A DNA stretch of 64,000 nucleotides, from the NCBI RefSeq assembly GCF_020037015.1, contig NZ_JAIQDE010000004.1:186001-250000 (forward strand). Reading direction: 5' to 3'. The DNA comes from Corallococcus sp. AS-1-6 (GTDB lineage Bacteria; Myxococcota; Myxococcia; Myxococcales; Myxococcaceae). The notes beneath the pieces were generated by a model. It had not been told where the DNA came from and made no database searches. It saw nothing but the letters and a program-made list of their open reading frames with translations. The number at the start of each line of letters is the position of its first letter. The stretch's first letter is position 1. Made by a program: the position numbers and the translations under genes. Below are positions 16,426 through 25,673 of this stretch, piece after piece.

Positions 16426-17748
16426 GGGCTCGCGCTCGCTCCTGCGCGCGGCGAGCTGCTGCTGGATGGCCTCGTAGCGCTCGGACAGCTCCGCCTCGAA
16501 GCCGTTGCGCGTCGGGGTGTAGAAGCAGCGGGAGCGCAGCGCCTCGGGCAGGTAGTCCTCCGGGACGTAGTTGCCCTCGAAGTTGTGCGGGTACTTGTAC
16601 CCGCCGCCGTACCCCAGCGACTTCATCAGCTTCGTGGGCGCGTTGCGCAGGTGCATGGGCACCGGCAGCGCGCCCTCCTTCGTCACGGCCTCGCGCACGG
16701 CGGCGTACGCGGCGATGACCGCGTTCGACTTGGGCGCGAGCGCCAGGTACGTCACGGCCTGGGTGAGGGGCAGGGTGCCCTCCGGCAGGCCCATGAGCTG
16801 GAAGGCCCTCAGCGCGTCCACCGCCACGCCCAGCGCCCTCGGGTCCGCGTTGCCCACGTCCTCCGACGCGAAGATGACCATGCGGCGGAAGATGAAGACG
16901 GGGTCCTCGCCCGCCTCCAGCATGCGCGTCATCCAGTACAGCGCGGCGTCCACGTCGCTGCCGCGCATGGATTTGATGAACGCGCTGACGACGTTGTAGT
17001 GCTCCTCGCCGCCCTTGTCGTAGAGCAGCATCTTCTGCTGGAGCGCCTCCTCCGCCACCTTGCGGTCCACCGCCTTGCCGCCGTACGCCGCCGCGGCCTC
17101 CAGCGCGGTGAGCGCCTTGCGCGCGTCTCCGCCCGCCGCGTCCGCGATGAACTCCAGCGCCGCGTCGTCCACGGCCACCTTGCCGCCCAGGCCCCGTGGG
17201 TCCGCGACGGCGTGGCGCATGACGGCGATGAGCTCCTCCTGCTCCAGCCCGCGCAGGGTGATGACGCGGCAGCGTGACAGGAGCGCGGCGTTCACTTCAA
17301 AGGACGGGTTCTCCGTGGTGGCGCCGATCAGCGTGACGGTGCCCTTCTCCACGTGGGGCAGGAGCGCGTCCTGCTGCGACTTGTTGAAGCGGTGGATTTC
17401 ATCGATGAAGAGCAGCGTGCGCTGGCGGTTCAGCTTCCAGCGGTCCTGCGCGCGGGCCACCGTCTCGCGGATGTCCTTCACGCCCGCGAGCACGGCGGAC
17501 ATCGTCTCAAAGGCGGCCCCGGTGGAGCGCGCGATGAGCTGGGCCAGCGTCGTCTTGCCGGTGCCCGGCGGGCCCCAGAGGATGAGGCTGGGCACCTGGT
17601 CGCTCTCCAGCGCGCGGCGCAGGAAGCGGCCCTCGCCGGTGAGGTGCTCCTGTCCCAGGTACTCGCTGAGCGAGGTGGGGCGCATGCGCTCGGCGAGCGG
17701 CGCCAGGACGGCCTGTTCCTTCTGGCTGGCGTGGTCGAAGAGGTCCAT
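16411..17748 (-). CDS. rarA: Replication-associated recombination protein A (AAA+ ATPase)
   Basis: 445-residue clamp-loader-like ATPase that acts at stalled replication forks, nearly the same length as E. coli RarA/MgsA (447). Walker A GPPGTGKT is at 59-66 and Walker B LLFIDEIHRF at 112-121. Sensor-1 ATTENPSFE and the C-terminal KYPHNFEGNYVPEDYLP block of the family are present. The ATG at 17748 follows GGAGG at four bases. The frame is open further upstream to 17823, but that stretch is not family-like. Confidence 0.95.
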   Translation of the reverse strand: MDLFDHASQKEQAVLAPLAERMRPTSLSEYLGQEHLTGEGRFLRRALESDQVPSLILWGPPGTGKTTLAQLIARSTGAAFETMSAVLAGVKDIRETVARAQDRWKLNRQRTLLFIDEIHRFNKSQQDALLPHVEKGTVTLIGATTENPSFEVNAALLSRCRVITLRGLEQEELIAVMRHAVADPRGLGGKVAVDDAALEFIADAAGGDARKALTALEAAAAYGGKAVDRKVAEEALQQKMLLYDKGGEEHYNVVSAFIKSMRGSDVDAALYWMTRMLEAGEDPVFIFRRMVIFASEDVGNADPRALGVAVDALRAFQLMGLPEGTLPLTQAVTYLALAPKSNAVIAAYAAVREAVTKEGALPVPMHLRNAPTKLMKSLGYGGGYKYPHNFEGNYVPEDYLPEALRSRCFYTPTRNGFEAELSERYEAIQQQLAARRSEREPGEDG

Positions 17749-17869
17749 GGGGCCTCCAAACCTAGCGCCCTGTCCGCCCCGTCGCGCACCCTTGTGATGT
17801 CCGGGGCCGAGCAGGTGCGTCATTTTCCTGGGGAGGACGGTTGGCCGGCTGGACTAGAACCCGGGGGGC

Positions 17870-18715
17870 GTGCAGACCCTCGTCATCGTCGCGAAGCGAG
17901 ACACCCCGCAGGCCGTCGCCCTGGCGGCGGAGATCCACCAGCGCCACCCGAACCTGACGGTGCTGGCGGACCGCGCCCTGGCGCATGCGCTGAACTGGCC
18001 GCGCATCGAGGACCGCGAGCTGGCGGCCCGCGCGGACCTGGTGGTGGTGCTGGGCGGTGACGGCACGCTCATCTACGCGGCGCGCCTGTTGGGCGGACGC
18101 AACGTGCCCATCATCGGCGTGAACCTGGGCAGCCTGGGCTTCATGACGGAGGTACCCGTGGAGGAGCTCTTCAGCCGGCTGGATGACGTGCTGGCGGGGA
18201 ACTTCCACGTGGACTCGCGCATGAAGCTCTCCTGCCGGCTCTTGAGGGGCGGCAAGGTCCTCATCGAGGACGAAATCCTCAACGACGTGGTCATCAACAA
18301 GGGCGCGCTCGCGCGCATCGCGGACCACGAGACGTCCATCGAGGGGGTGCCCATCACGACGTACAAGTCGGACGGCGTCATCCTGGCCACGCCCACGGGC
18401 TCCACGGCGTACTCGCTGTCCGCGGGCGGCCCCATCGTGCACCCGTCGGTGGACTGCACCATCCTGTCGCCCATCTGCTCGCACGCGCTGACCCAGCGGG
18501 CCATCGTGGTGCCCGCGGACCGCACCATCCGCGTCACGCTGAAGAGCGAGACCGCGGACACGTACCTCACGCTGGACGGACAGACGGGCCACTCGCTCCA
18601 GGGCGGGGACTGCATCGAAGTGGTGCGCTCGCCCAACCGCGTGGGCCTGGTGCGCAACCCGCGCGTGGCCTTCTTCACCATCCTCCGCCAGAAGCTCCAC
18701 TGGGGTGAGCGCTGA
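17870..18715 (+). CDS. nadK: NAD kinase
   Basis: 281-residue cytoplasmic enzyme phosphorylating NAD to NADP. The GGDG motif is at 62-65 (VVVLGGDGTLIYAAR), followed by GVNLGSLGFMTE, LNDVVI and the TPTGSTAYSLSAGGPI block that binds substrate. The GTG at 17870 is preceded by a run of G residues as a weak ribosome site. Divergent from rarA by about 120 bases, with no clear promoter visible. Confidence 0.95.
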   Translation: MQTLVIVAKRDTPQAVALAAEIHQRHPNLTVLADRALAHALNWPRIEDRELAARADLVVVLGGDGTLIYAARLLGGRNVPIIGVNLGSLGFMTEVPVEELFSRLDDVLAGNFHVDSRMKLSCRLLRGGKVLIEDEILNDVVINKGALARIADHETSIEGVPITTYKSDGVILATPTGSTAYSLSAGGPIVHPSVDCTILSPICSHALTQRAIVVPADRTIRVTLKSETADTYLTLDGQTGHSLQGGDCIEVVRSPNRVGLVRNPRVAFFTILRQKLHWGER

Positions 18716-18716
18716 G

Positions 18717-18750
18717 CCTCCGGAGCCGGGGGTGGGGCTCCCCTCGGAGG
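18717..18750 (+). terminator. Compound hairpin after nadK
   Basis: CCTCCG pairs with CGGAGG and, inside it, GAGCC pairs with GGCTC, with an unpaired CCCT on the right arm. It begins directly after the nadK stop. There is no T-run; it may end nadK transcripts or fold in the leader of the kinase gene that starts 25 bases later. Confidence 0.4.
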
Positions 18751-18775
18751 TGAGCGGTGGGGTAGCGTCCGGCCC

Positions 18776-20620
18776 GTGACGACGGGTGCGCACACGACGC
18801 GTTTCGGCAAGTACGAGCTGCAGGAGCGCCTGGGCGCGGGCGGCATGGCCGTGGTGCACCGCGCGCGCTACACCGTGGCGGAGGGCGTGTCCCGGTCCGT
18901 GGTCATCAAGCGCGTGAGGGACCCGTACGCGCAGGACCCCGCCTTCGTGCAGATGTTTCTCAACGAAGCGCGCATCTCCATGGGGCTGTCGCACGGCAAC
19001 ATCGTCCAGGTCTTCGACTTCGGGCAGGAGGCGGGGGAGTACTTCCTCGCCATGGAGTGGGTGGACGGGCAGCCCCTGTCCAAGGTGCTCAAGCGCCTGA
19101 AGCTGAAGGGCATGGCGCACCTGCCGGCGCCGCTGGCCGTGCAGTTGATGGCGGACGTCTGCAAGGGCCTTCACCACGCGCACACGCGCCGCGACGAGCA
19201 GGGCCGCCCGCTGGGGCTGGTGCACCGCGACGTGTCTCCGGACAACGTCCTGGTGAGCTACGAGGGCGAGGTGAAGCTCACGGACTTCGGCATCGCGAAG
19301 GCGCAGTGGGCCGGGCGGCAGGAGACGGACGCGGGCGTGGTGCGCGGCAAGTTCCTCTACCTGTCCCCGGAGCAGACGCGGGCAGAGGCGCTGGACGCGC
19401 GCTCGGACGTGTACACGGCCGGCGTGGTGCTCTTCGAACTGCTCACCGGCCGCAGGCCCGTGGAGGGGGACCAGGGCTCGGTGATGGAGCGCATCGCCAC
19501 GGGGGACGTGACGCCTCCGCAGGCGTACGTCCCGGACCTGGATCCGTCGCTGGGGGCGCTGGTGTCGCGGGCGCTGGCGCTGCGGCGGGAGGACCGCTTC
19601 ACGAGCGCGGAGGACTTCCAGCGCGCGCTGGCGGAGTGGCTCGCGTACCGGGCGCCGCTGTTCCCCGCGTCCACGCTGCGCCACCTGATGGGCTGGCTCT
19701 TCGAGGAGGAGCTGAAGCTCGCGGGCCAGCCGCCGCGGATCCCGGAGTCCTTCCTGCGCCAGGTGGCGGTGTGGACGGGGGAGGGCGGCGCGGCGGAGAC
19801 GGACGAGCCGGAGCGGGCCTCCGCGGTGCACCGCGCGCACGCCCGGGCGTTCCCGGAGGAGCACGTGCCCGGGGCGCTGGTGGGCGGTGGCCCCGCGGCG
19901 GACATGGGCGCGGGCGTGCCCGGCTGGGTCTGGGCGGCCGTCATCGCCGCGGCGGTGGTGTTCTTCGTGGGGCGGGCGGTGATGCCCGACCTGTCGGAGC
20001 CCGGCTCGCGCAAGCTCCAGGTGGTCTCCGTGCCCCCGGGCGCGGAGGTGCGCTGGGACGGCAAGCAGGTCGGGATGACGCCGGCGGTGCTGAACGTCGC
20101 CACGGGCGAGGACTCGCACCAACTGGAGCTCCGGTTCGTGGGCTACCAGGCGTGGGCGACCACCGTGTCGCAGGCCGCCGTGCCGGAGCGCGTGCAGGTG
20201 ACGCTGGAGCGGCTGCCGCCCCCGCCGCCTCCGCCAGAGCCGGTGGTGGACGCGCGTGTGAAGGACAAGGAGTCGCCGCCGGAAGGAGCGCCCCGCAGGC
20301 GGAGCATGGCGATCGCCCGGGGTGAATCGCGCGAGGCCTCGGATTGGATGGCGGGTGCTCCGGACGCGGGCGCCGCGTACACGCTGGGGCAGGAGCTGCT
20401 GGCGTCGGGCAGCGCGCTGCAGGCGGGGGAGAAGTTCTGGAAGTGCCTGGAGCTGAAGGAGACGGCCGCGGAGTGCCACCTGGGCCTGGGCCGGGTGGGC
20501 GTGCTGACGGACCGGGACTCGATGGCCCGCGAGGGATACCAGCGCTACCTGGAGCTGCGTCCCAGAGGCGTCGCGGCCACCGAGGCGCGCAAGTACCTCC
20601 ACGCGAAGACGGCGCGGTAG
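18776..20620 (+). CDS. Hanks-type Ser/Thr protein kinase with PEGA domain and TPR-like tail
   Basis: 614-residue membrane kinase. The catalytic domain (10-290) has the Gly loop RLGAGGMAVV, Lys45, catalytic HRDVSPDN (Asp152) and DFG at 170-172, so it should be active. A transmembrane helix is at about 384-403. Outside lies a PEGA domain (413-475, SVPPGAEVRWDGKQVG), a Pro-rich spacer, and a C-terminal repeat region resembling one or two TPR helices (about 530-610). The start is GTG at 18776. It is followed 16 bases later by the ElyC-like gene. Signal and substrates are unknown. A PP2C phosphatase at 31184 is a possible opposing enzyme but is not linked. Confidence 0.92.
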   Translation: MTTGAHTTRFGKYELQERLGAGGMAVVHRARYTVAEGVSRSVVIKRVRDPYAQDPAFVQMFLNEARISMGLSHGNIVQVFDFGQEAGEYFLAMEWVDGQPLSKVLKRLKLKGMAHLPAPLAVQLMADVCKGLHHAHTRRDEQGRPLGLVHRDVSPDNVLVSYEGEVKLTDFGIAKAQWAGRQETDAGVVRGKFLYLSPEQTRAEALDARSDVYTAGVVLFELLTGRRPVEGDQGSVMERIATGDVTPPQAYVPDLDPSLGALVSRALALRREDRFTSAEDFQRALAEWLAYRAPLFPASTLRHLMGWLFEEELKLAGQPPRIPESFLRQVAVWTGEGGAAETDEPERASAVHRAHARAFPEEHVPGALVGGGPAADMGAGVPGWVWAAVIAAAVVFFVGRAVMPDLSEPGSRKLQVVSVPPGAEVRWDGKQVGMTPAVLNVATGEDSHQLELRFVGYQAWATTVSQAAVPERVQVTLERLPPPPPPPEPVVDARVKDKESPPEGAPRRRSMAIARGESREASDWMAGAPDAGAAYTLGQELLASGSALQAGEKFWKCLELKETAAECHLGLGRVGVLTDRDSMAREGYQRYLELRPRGVAATEARKYLHAKTAR

Positions 20621-20636
20621 TCGAAGCGAACGGACG

Positions 20637-21416
20637 ATGTTCCTCTTCCTCTCGAAGGTGTTGGACCTGCTGCTGTCCCCGCTCACCTGGGCGCTCATCC
20701 TGGGCGTGGGGGGCGTGGTGCTGCGCCGGTGGAGGCGCCTGTCGCTGGCGTCCCAGCTCCTGGCCCTGGTCGTTCTGTACGTGTTCTCCATCGAGCCGAC
20801 GGTGGCGCTGCTGACGCGCGCGACGGAGGCGGACGCGGTGAGCACGTACCGGCCGGAGGTCGTCTACGACGCGGTCATCCTGCTGGGCGGAGGGCTGGAC
20901 GCGGCGGCCACGGAGCGCTCGGGGCAGCCGGAGTACAACGCCGCGCCGGAGCGGATGATGCGCACCTTCGAGCTGCTGCACGACGGCCTTGCGCGGCAGG
21001 TGCTCATCACCGCCGGCAACCTGGACGCGAGGCCGGAGGCGGTGGTGGAGGCGGACGTGCTGGCCGCGCAGTTGGAGCACTGGGGCATCGCGCCCGAGCG
21101 CATCGTGAAGGAGGGGCGCAGCCGCAACACCCGCGAGAACGCGCTGGAGTCGGAGCCGCTGGTGCGCGCGCACGGCTGGAAGTCACTGCTCCTGGTGACC
21201 AGCGCCGCGCACCTGCCCCGCGCGGCGGGCTGCTTCGCGGCGGTGGGGCTGAAGGCGGACACGCTCGCGGTGGACCTGCGCTCCTCGACGATTCCCCCCT
21301 CGAAGCTGAGCTGGCTGCCGCGCTCGGGGGCGCTCAACCAGAGCACGGACATGCTGCGCGAACTGGCGGGGCGGGTCGTCTACCGGGCGCGAGGCTGGAC
21401 CGCGCCCTGGCGGTAG
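20637..21416 (+). CDS. ElyC/SanA/YdcF-family membrane protein (DUF218)
   Basis: 259 residues, the same length as E. coli ElyC. Two N-terminal hydrophobic helices (about 10-30 and 36-57) precede a DUF218 domain with DAVILLGGG, the GNLDARPEAVVEADVL region, and GRSRNTRENA. ElyC affects peptidoglycan precursor lipid use in E. coli, so an envelope role is likely, but the reaction is not established here. It probably shares a transcript with the kinase gene 16 bases upstream, and ends 8 bases from the convergent nucleotidase gene. Confidence 0.85.
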   Translation: MFLFLSKVLDLLLSPLTWALILGVGGVVLRRWRRLSLASQLLALVVLYVFSIEPTVALLTRATEADAVSTYRPEVVYDAVILLGGGLDAAATERSGQPEYNAAPERMMRTFELLHDGLARQVLITAGNLDARPEAVVEADVLAAQLEHWGIAPERIVKEGRSRNTRENALESEPLVRAHGWKSLLLVTSAAHLPRAAGCFAAVGLKADTLAVDLRSSTIPPSKLSWLPRSGALNQSTDMLRELAGRVVYRARGWTAPWR

Positions 21417-21424
21417 GCCTTCCG

Positions 21425-23017
21425 CTACTTCATGGACTGGGGCGCGCGCAGGCCGCCCTGGGGCGCGCCGGTGACCGTGATGCGGCCCTGGGGCTTCGCG
21501 CGGGGCGCGGGCCTGCCGTTGCTGAAGGCCTTGCTGAGCGCGTCCCACGGCGACGGGAGCCCCTGGCTCGCGGGCAGCACGGGCACGTCCTTGAGCATCG
21601 CGTAGCCGTCGTTGCCCTGCGCCACGAAGCTGAGCGTGGCCAGCCGGTACTTCGCCGCGTCGTCCAGCGGCTTGCCCTTCACGTCCACCTTCGTCACCCG
21701 CGCGCCCGGCGCCTTGCGCAGGTCGTAGGTGAAGCGCAGGCCGGACACCTGCGGGAAGCGGCCGGGCGGCTTGCCGTCCACGCTGCTCAGGCTGACGCCG
21801 TTCTCCAGCGCCGCGCGCAGCGTCGCCCCCGTCACCTCCAGCACCACCAGCTCGTTGCGGTAGGGCATGAGCGAGTACAGCTCGCGCCGGGTCATCGTCC
21901 CCGCGGGCAGCACCCGGTCCGCGCGGATGGCGCCCCCGTTCACGAGCGCCACGTCCGCGCCCGTCGCCTCGCGGAACGCGTCCGCCAGGAACGAGCCCAG
22001 GTTCGTCTCTCCCAGCCGGCTCTGCGCGCTGCGCGCATCCAGCGCCACCGGCGAGCGGCCCACGCGCTCCGCCAGCGTGGCCAGCAGCGGCGCGTAGGGC
22101 TTCATCTGTTCGTCGAACGCCGCGTCGTCCGGCGTCTTCGCGGTGATGGGGATGACCTTCCACGCGAGCTTCTTCACCGCGCCCGTCTTCGCGTCCAGGT
22201 CCAGCGTGACGCGGCCCAGGTCGATGGCGTCCTCGTCCAGCTTGAGGATGGGCGTGCCCGCGACGGTCTCCTCCACGCGGTCGTGGTCATGCCCGCCGAT
22301 GATGAGGTCCACGCGCACGCACCTCGCAAGCTCCCGGTCCTGGGCCACCGCCAGGTGCGTGAGCCCCAGCACGAACTGCGCGCCCGCGGCCCGCAGCTCG
22401 TCCACGGCGCGCTTCGCCGCCTCGCAGAACGGCGTGATGCGCGTGTCCTTGCCCGGCTTGGAGGACGTCTGCGTCCCCGGCAGCACCACGCCGAAGATGC
22501 CCACCTTCACGCCGCCCACGTCGCGCAGGTCCCACGCCTTGAGCCCGTCGAACACCTGCCCCGACTTCACGCTCATCACGTTGGCGCCCAGCCACGGGAA
22601 GCGCGACTGCTGGAGGCGCGCGCGCAGCACGTCGTCCCCGAAGTCGAACTCGTGGTTGCCCACCGTGGCGTAGTCCAGGCCGAGCGCGTTCCACGCGTCG
22701 ATCATCTGCTTGCCCTTGAGCGCCTCGCCCGCCACCTCCGCGGACGACTCCACGGAGGGAGAGAGCGTGTCGCCCGCCAGCAGCGTGAGGACGTGCGGCG
22801 ACTCCTTCAGCGCCTGCTGCTTGAGCGTGGCCACGCGCGACAGGCCGCCCCGGTTCCGGGCGGTGGGCTGGAACTGGTAGACGTCGTTGAGGTGGAGGAC
22901 CGTGAGGCGGACGGTGTCGGCGGGAGGCGTCGGCCCGGCGGCCCCGGCGGAACGGGTGGCCAGCACCATCGCGAGCGGCAGCAGCACCGCCCAGGTGCTC
23001 ACGGTCTTCTTCATCAT
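21425..23017 (-). CDS. Exported 5'-nucleotidase / 2',3'-cyclic phosphodiesterase (UshA family)
   Basis: 530-residue secreted enzyme with a signal peptide (Lys-Lys, hydrophobic core, AGA cleavage near 26). The N-terminal metallophosphatase domain has the metal motifs LNDVYQ, AGDTLSPS, GNHEFDFG and GGHDHDRV. The C-terminal 5'-nucleotidase domain has NLGSFLADAFRE and NGGAIRADR. It should release phosphate or nucleosides outside the cytoplasm. The ATG at 23017 was chosen over longer upstream options because it gives the signal peptide; an adjacent ATG at 23014 is equally possible. A second family member is at 60760. Confidence 0.9.
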   Translation of the reverse strand: MMKKTVSTWAVLLPLAMVLATRSAGAAGPTPPADTVRLTVLHLNDVYQFQPTARNRGGLSRVATLKQQALKESPHVLTLLAGDTLSPSVESSAEVAGEALKGKQMIDAWNALGLDYATVGNHEFDFGDDVLRARLQQSRFPWLGANVMSVKSGQVFDGLKAWDLRDVGGVKVGIFGVVLPGTQTSSKPGKDTRITPFCEAAKRAVDELRAAGAQFVLGLTHLAVAQDRELARCVRVDLIIGGHDHDRVEETVAGTPILKLDEDAIDLGRVTLDLDAKTGAVKKLAWKVIPITAKTPDDAAFDEQMKPYAPLLATLAERVGRSPVALDARSAQSRLGETNLGSFLADAFREATGADVALVNGGAIRADRVLPAGTMTRRELYSLMPYRNELVVLEVTGATLRAALENGVSLSSVDGKPPGRFPQVSGLRFTYDLRKAPGARVTKVDVKGKPLDDAAKYRLATLSFVAQGNDGYAMLKDVPVLPASQGLPSPWDALSKAFSNGRPAPRAKPQGRITVTGAPQGGLRAPQSMK

Positions 23018-23180
23018 CGGGAAGTCGTTCTCTTGCGGGGGCACGGGGGGAGCGCCAACCCGTCTCGGCCTAGCGCACTCGGCGCGTGAAGGCGAGCGGG
23101 CCGGACATGGCGCAACGCGCAAGCCCCAAACCCTTCTTCCCGGAGGATGAAGGGCATCCGGCCCGCCGTGCGCTCCCACC

Positions 23181-23927
23181 TCAGACGGTGTAGCGCCGCC
23201 CCTGCGCCAGCGGCTCGATGACGCTGCCGCTCGCGTCGAACAGGTCCGGGTAGTGGATGAGGCGCATCTTCGCGCGAGTCGCCTCCGGCAGCTCCGCCAG
23301 CTTCTCGTAGGGCGTGTGCACGCCGTAGTTCGTCTCGTGGATGACCAGGTCCGCCTCGGACAGCCAGGAGATGAGCCCCTCGTCGAAGGCGGTGTCCGCG
23401 CTGTAGCCCAGGCACCGGCCCCCGGCGCGGATGCGGAACGCGGTGGTGGGCACGTGGTGGTAGGTGAAGCGGCACTCGATTTCGAACGGGCCGTGCTTCA
23501 CCGCGCGCTCCAGGTGCAGCGGCGTGTGCGTGAAGTAGTCCTCGAAGTGCTTGTGGCTGGGGCCCGCGCCCTGCTGCTCGATGAGGCACTCCATGCCCGC
23601 GGCCAGGTGGCCCTCCCAGAGCCGGCGCGTGACGCTCGGGTGCGCGAGCAGCTCCATCTTCCGCTGCAGCACGAAGAAGGAGAAGTACGCCAGGCTCTCC
23701 AGCCCGGAGGCGTGGTCCGCGTGCAGGTGCGTGAGGGCCACGGCGCTGACGCGCTCCACGTCCAGGTGCACGCCGGAGGACTCGGACGCCTCGCGCATCA
23801 TCTTGCGGATGGGGTGCGGACAGTCGATGAGCAGCACCTGGCCTTCCGCCTCCAGCGCCAGGCACGACGAGTAGTAGAGCGCGGAGAAGGCGTCACCGAC
23901 GCCCAGGGGGATGAAGGACAGGCTCAT
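23181..23927 (-). CDS. Metallo-beta-lactamase-fold hydrolase
   Basis: 248-residue hydrolase with the metal motif THLHADH (about 76-82), a downstream SADTAFDE segment that would supply the bridging Asp, and a late His in IHETNYG. The overall pattern resembles ribonuclease Z-like or phosphodiesterase-like members, not beta-lactamases. ATG at 23927 overlaps the coaD stop by four bases (ATGA) and has an upstream GGAG. Being last in the TetR-coaD operon, it may hydrolyse a thioester or phosphoester linked to CoA metabolism; that is only inference. Confidence 0.8.
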   Translation of the reverse strand: MSLSFIPLGVGDAFSALYYSSCLALEAEGQVLLIDCPHPIRKMMREASESSGVHLDVERVSAVALTHLHADHASGLESLAYFSFFVLQRKMELLAHPSVTRRLWEGHLAAGMECLIEQQGAGPSHKHFEDYFTHTPLHLERAVKHGPFEIECRFTYHHVPTTAFRIRAGGRCLGYSADTAFDEGLISWLSEADLVIHETNYGVHTPYEKLAELPEATRAKMRLIHYPDLFDASGSVIEPLAQGRRYTV

Positions 23928-24421
23928 GGGTGGCTCCGGAGGGAAGGGGACAGCCGCTCGCGCAGCTTCGCGGCGACGGCGGGAGGGCAGTAGGCGGACA
24001 CGTCCTCGCCGCGCGTGAGGCGCTCCTTCAGGGCGCTGCTGGACACCTCCGCCAGGTGCGCCTCCGCGGGCAGGAACAGGGTGGACAGCTCCGGCGCGAG
24101 CGCGCGGTTCATCTGCGCCAGCTCCGTCTCGAACTGCGCATCGGTGGCGCCGCGCACGCCGCGCAAGAGGACGCTCGCGCCAATCTCCCGCGCCAGCTCC
24201 ACGATGAGCCCTTCTGTGGAGGTGACGGAGACGTTGGGGTGCTTCGCCACGGCCTCCCGGATGAGCGCCATGCGCTCCTCCGCGGTGAGCAGCGTGCGCT
24301 TGTTCGGGTTGACCGCGACCACCACCACGACGTGGCTGAAGAGGCGCGCCGCCTGCCGCACCACCGACAGGTGTCCCGCCGTCACGGGGTCGAAGCTGCC
24401 TGCGTAGAGGGCGATGGTCAT
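23924..24421 (-). CDS. coaD: Phosphopantetheine adenylyltransferase
   Basis: 165-residue enzyme making dephospho-CoA from phosphopantetheine and ATP, the fourth step of CoA synthesis. The nucleotidyl-transferase motif is GSFDPVTAGHL near residue 8 (T-x-G-H), with LLRGVRG and the C-terminal EVSSSALKE block. I use the ATG at 24421, which overlaps the TetR stop by one base; a GTG one codon earlier would overlap by four. Co-transcription with a self-regulating TetR gene is unusual for this essential gene. Confidence 0.95.
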   Translation of the reverse strand: MTIALYAGSFDPVTAGHLSVVRQAARLFSHVVVVVAVNPNKRTLLTAEERMALIREAVAKHPNVSVTSTEGLIVELAREIGASVLLRGVRGATDAQFETELAQMNRALAPELSTLFLPAEAHLAEVSSSALKERLTRGEDVSAYCPPAVAAKLRERLSPSLRSHP

Positions 24422-25041
24422 CACGACACCTCACGGTCCGACGAGGAAGAAGCCGCCGCGTCCAGCAGGCCCGCCGCCATGCGCTTCACGGTGCCCGCCG
24501 CCGAGCCCGCGGGCACGAGCCCGGGCGCGCCCGCGGACAGCACGAAGTACCCCTGGATGGAGGCGAACAGGCCCGCGGCCAGCGGACGCGCGCGGCGCTT
24601 GCCCACCACCGCCGCGACCAGCGCCTCCAACTGCTCCAGGTCCGCGCGCACCACCTCTTCGTAGGCGGCGCGCACCTCCGGCTGCCGGATGGCCTCCGCG
24701 CTGATGGTGACCCAGCCCGCCACCGCCGCCACGTCCGCGTCCGGCCCGGTGGCGAGGAACGCGTCCACGAACGCCTCCACCCGCCCGCGCGCGTCGTCCG
24801 CCGCGAGCTTCGCAGCCCGGGTGGCGAAGCGCTGCCGGGCACGCGCCGCCAGCGAGCGCACCAGGGTCAGGAGGATCTCCTGCTTGTCCTCGAAGTGGTA
24901 GTGCACCAGACCCGCGCTCAGGCCCGCCGCCCGGGCGATCTCCGCCACGGACGCGCCCTCGTAGCCGCGCTCGGCCATGGCCTTGAGCAGCCCGGCGACA
25001 ATCTGTTCCCGGCGCGCTTCGGTGTTGGAGGGACGGGGCAT
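24421..25041 (-). CDS. TetR-family transcriptional regulator
   Basis: 206-residue repressor. The N-terminal helix-turn-helix (about 12-58) reads VAEIARAAGLSAGLVHYHFEDKQEIL. The remaining helices form a ligand and dimer domain, closest in look to BetI/AcrR-type members. It is first in a three-gene overlapping operon with coaD and a metallo-hydrolase. A near-consensus promoter and a 20-base palindrome lie immediately upstream, so it very probably represses its own operon. The ligand is unknown; a CoA thioester or fatty acid would fit the operon. Confidence 0.92.
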   Translation of the reverse strand: MPRPSNTEARREQIVAGLLKAMAERGYEGASVAEIARAAGLSAGLVHYHFEDKQEILLTLVRSLAARARQRFATRAAKLAADDARGRVEAFVDAFLATGPDADVAAVAGWVTISAEAIRQPEVRAAYEEVVRADLEQLEALVAAVVGKRRARPLAAGLFASIQGYFVLSAGAPGLVPAGSAAGTVKRMAAGLLDAAASSSSDREVS

Positions 25042-25057
25042 GGCGCGGTCTTGTTTC

Positions 25058-25077
25058 TAGGTTGTGTGACCAACTTA
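25058..25077. promoter_or_regulatory. TetR operator candidate
   Basis: TAGGTTGTGTGACCAACTTA: half-sites TA-r-GTTG and CAAC-y-TA are symmetric around a 6-base centre (6 of 10 pairs match, all in the outer arms). It overlaps the -10 box of the TetR promoter and lies 17 bases before the ATG. Confidence 0.65.
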
Positions 25078-25102
25078 TAAACAGGGCCGGCGCGGGCGTC
25101 AA
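25074..25102 (-). promoter_or_regulatory. Near-consensus promoter of the TetR-coaD operon
   Basis: On the minus strand TTGACG (25102-25097) and TATAAG (25079-25074) are 17 bases apart. Each box differs from the sigma-70 consensus at one base. It is the best promoter match in the window. Confidence 0.75.
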
Positions 25103-25136
25103 CCGGACGTGGGGGCCGGTGACGCCGGGCGGGGCG

Positions 25137-25673
25137 CTAGAAGCGGAGGAGGGACGTCACCTTGTCCGGCCCCAGCCGCTTCGCGCCCTCCAGGAAGTCG
25201 AGCGTGATGAGGAAGCTGTAGCCGACAATCTGGCCGCCCAGCCGGCTGACGAGGCGGCCCGTGGCGTCGGCGGTGCCGCCGGTGGCGAGCACGTCATCCA
25301 CCACGAGGACCCGCTCGTCCTTGAGGATGGCGTCCTCGTGCATCTCCACGCCGTCCGCCCCGTACTCCAGCGAGTAGCGCTCCACGATGCGCTTGTGGGG
25401 GAGCTTGCCGGGCTTGCGCGCCGGCACGAAGCCCGCCTCCAGGGCCAGCGCCAGGGGGGCGCCGAGCAGGAAGCCACGAGACTCCACGCCCACCACCTTG
25501 GTGATGTGCTGGCCCCGGAAGGGGGCGGCCATGGCGTTGACCACCCGGCCGAAGAGGCGCGGGTCCGCCAGCATGGGGGTGATGTCCTTGAAGACGATGC
25601 CGGGCTTGGGGAAGTCCGGCACGTCCCGCAGGACGGCCTGGAGGTCGGAGACGAGCGTGGGGTCGAGGGACAT
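25137..25673 (-). CDS. apt: Adenine phosphoribosyltransferase
   Basis: 178-residue salvage enzyme joining adenine and PRPP to give AMP (E. coli Apt has 183 residues). The PRPP-binding motif [13 protein letters not shown] is at about 121-133. The N-terminal [13 protein letters not shown] and [14 protein letters not shown] blocks are diagnostic. The ATG at 25673 follows GGAG at eight bases; upstream starts add unrelated residues. It is transcribed toward the TetR promoter and stops 35 bases from it. Confidence 0.96.
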   Translation of the reverse strand: MSLDPTLVSDLQAVLRDVPDFPKPGIVFKDITPMLADPRLFGRVVNAMAAPFRGQHITKVVGVESRGFLLGAPLALALEAGFVPARKPGKLPHKRIVERYSLEYGADGVEMHEDAILKDERVLVVDDVLATGGTADATGRLVSRLGGQIVGYSFLITLDFLEGAKRLGPDKVTSLLRF

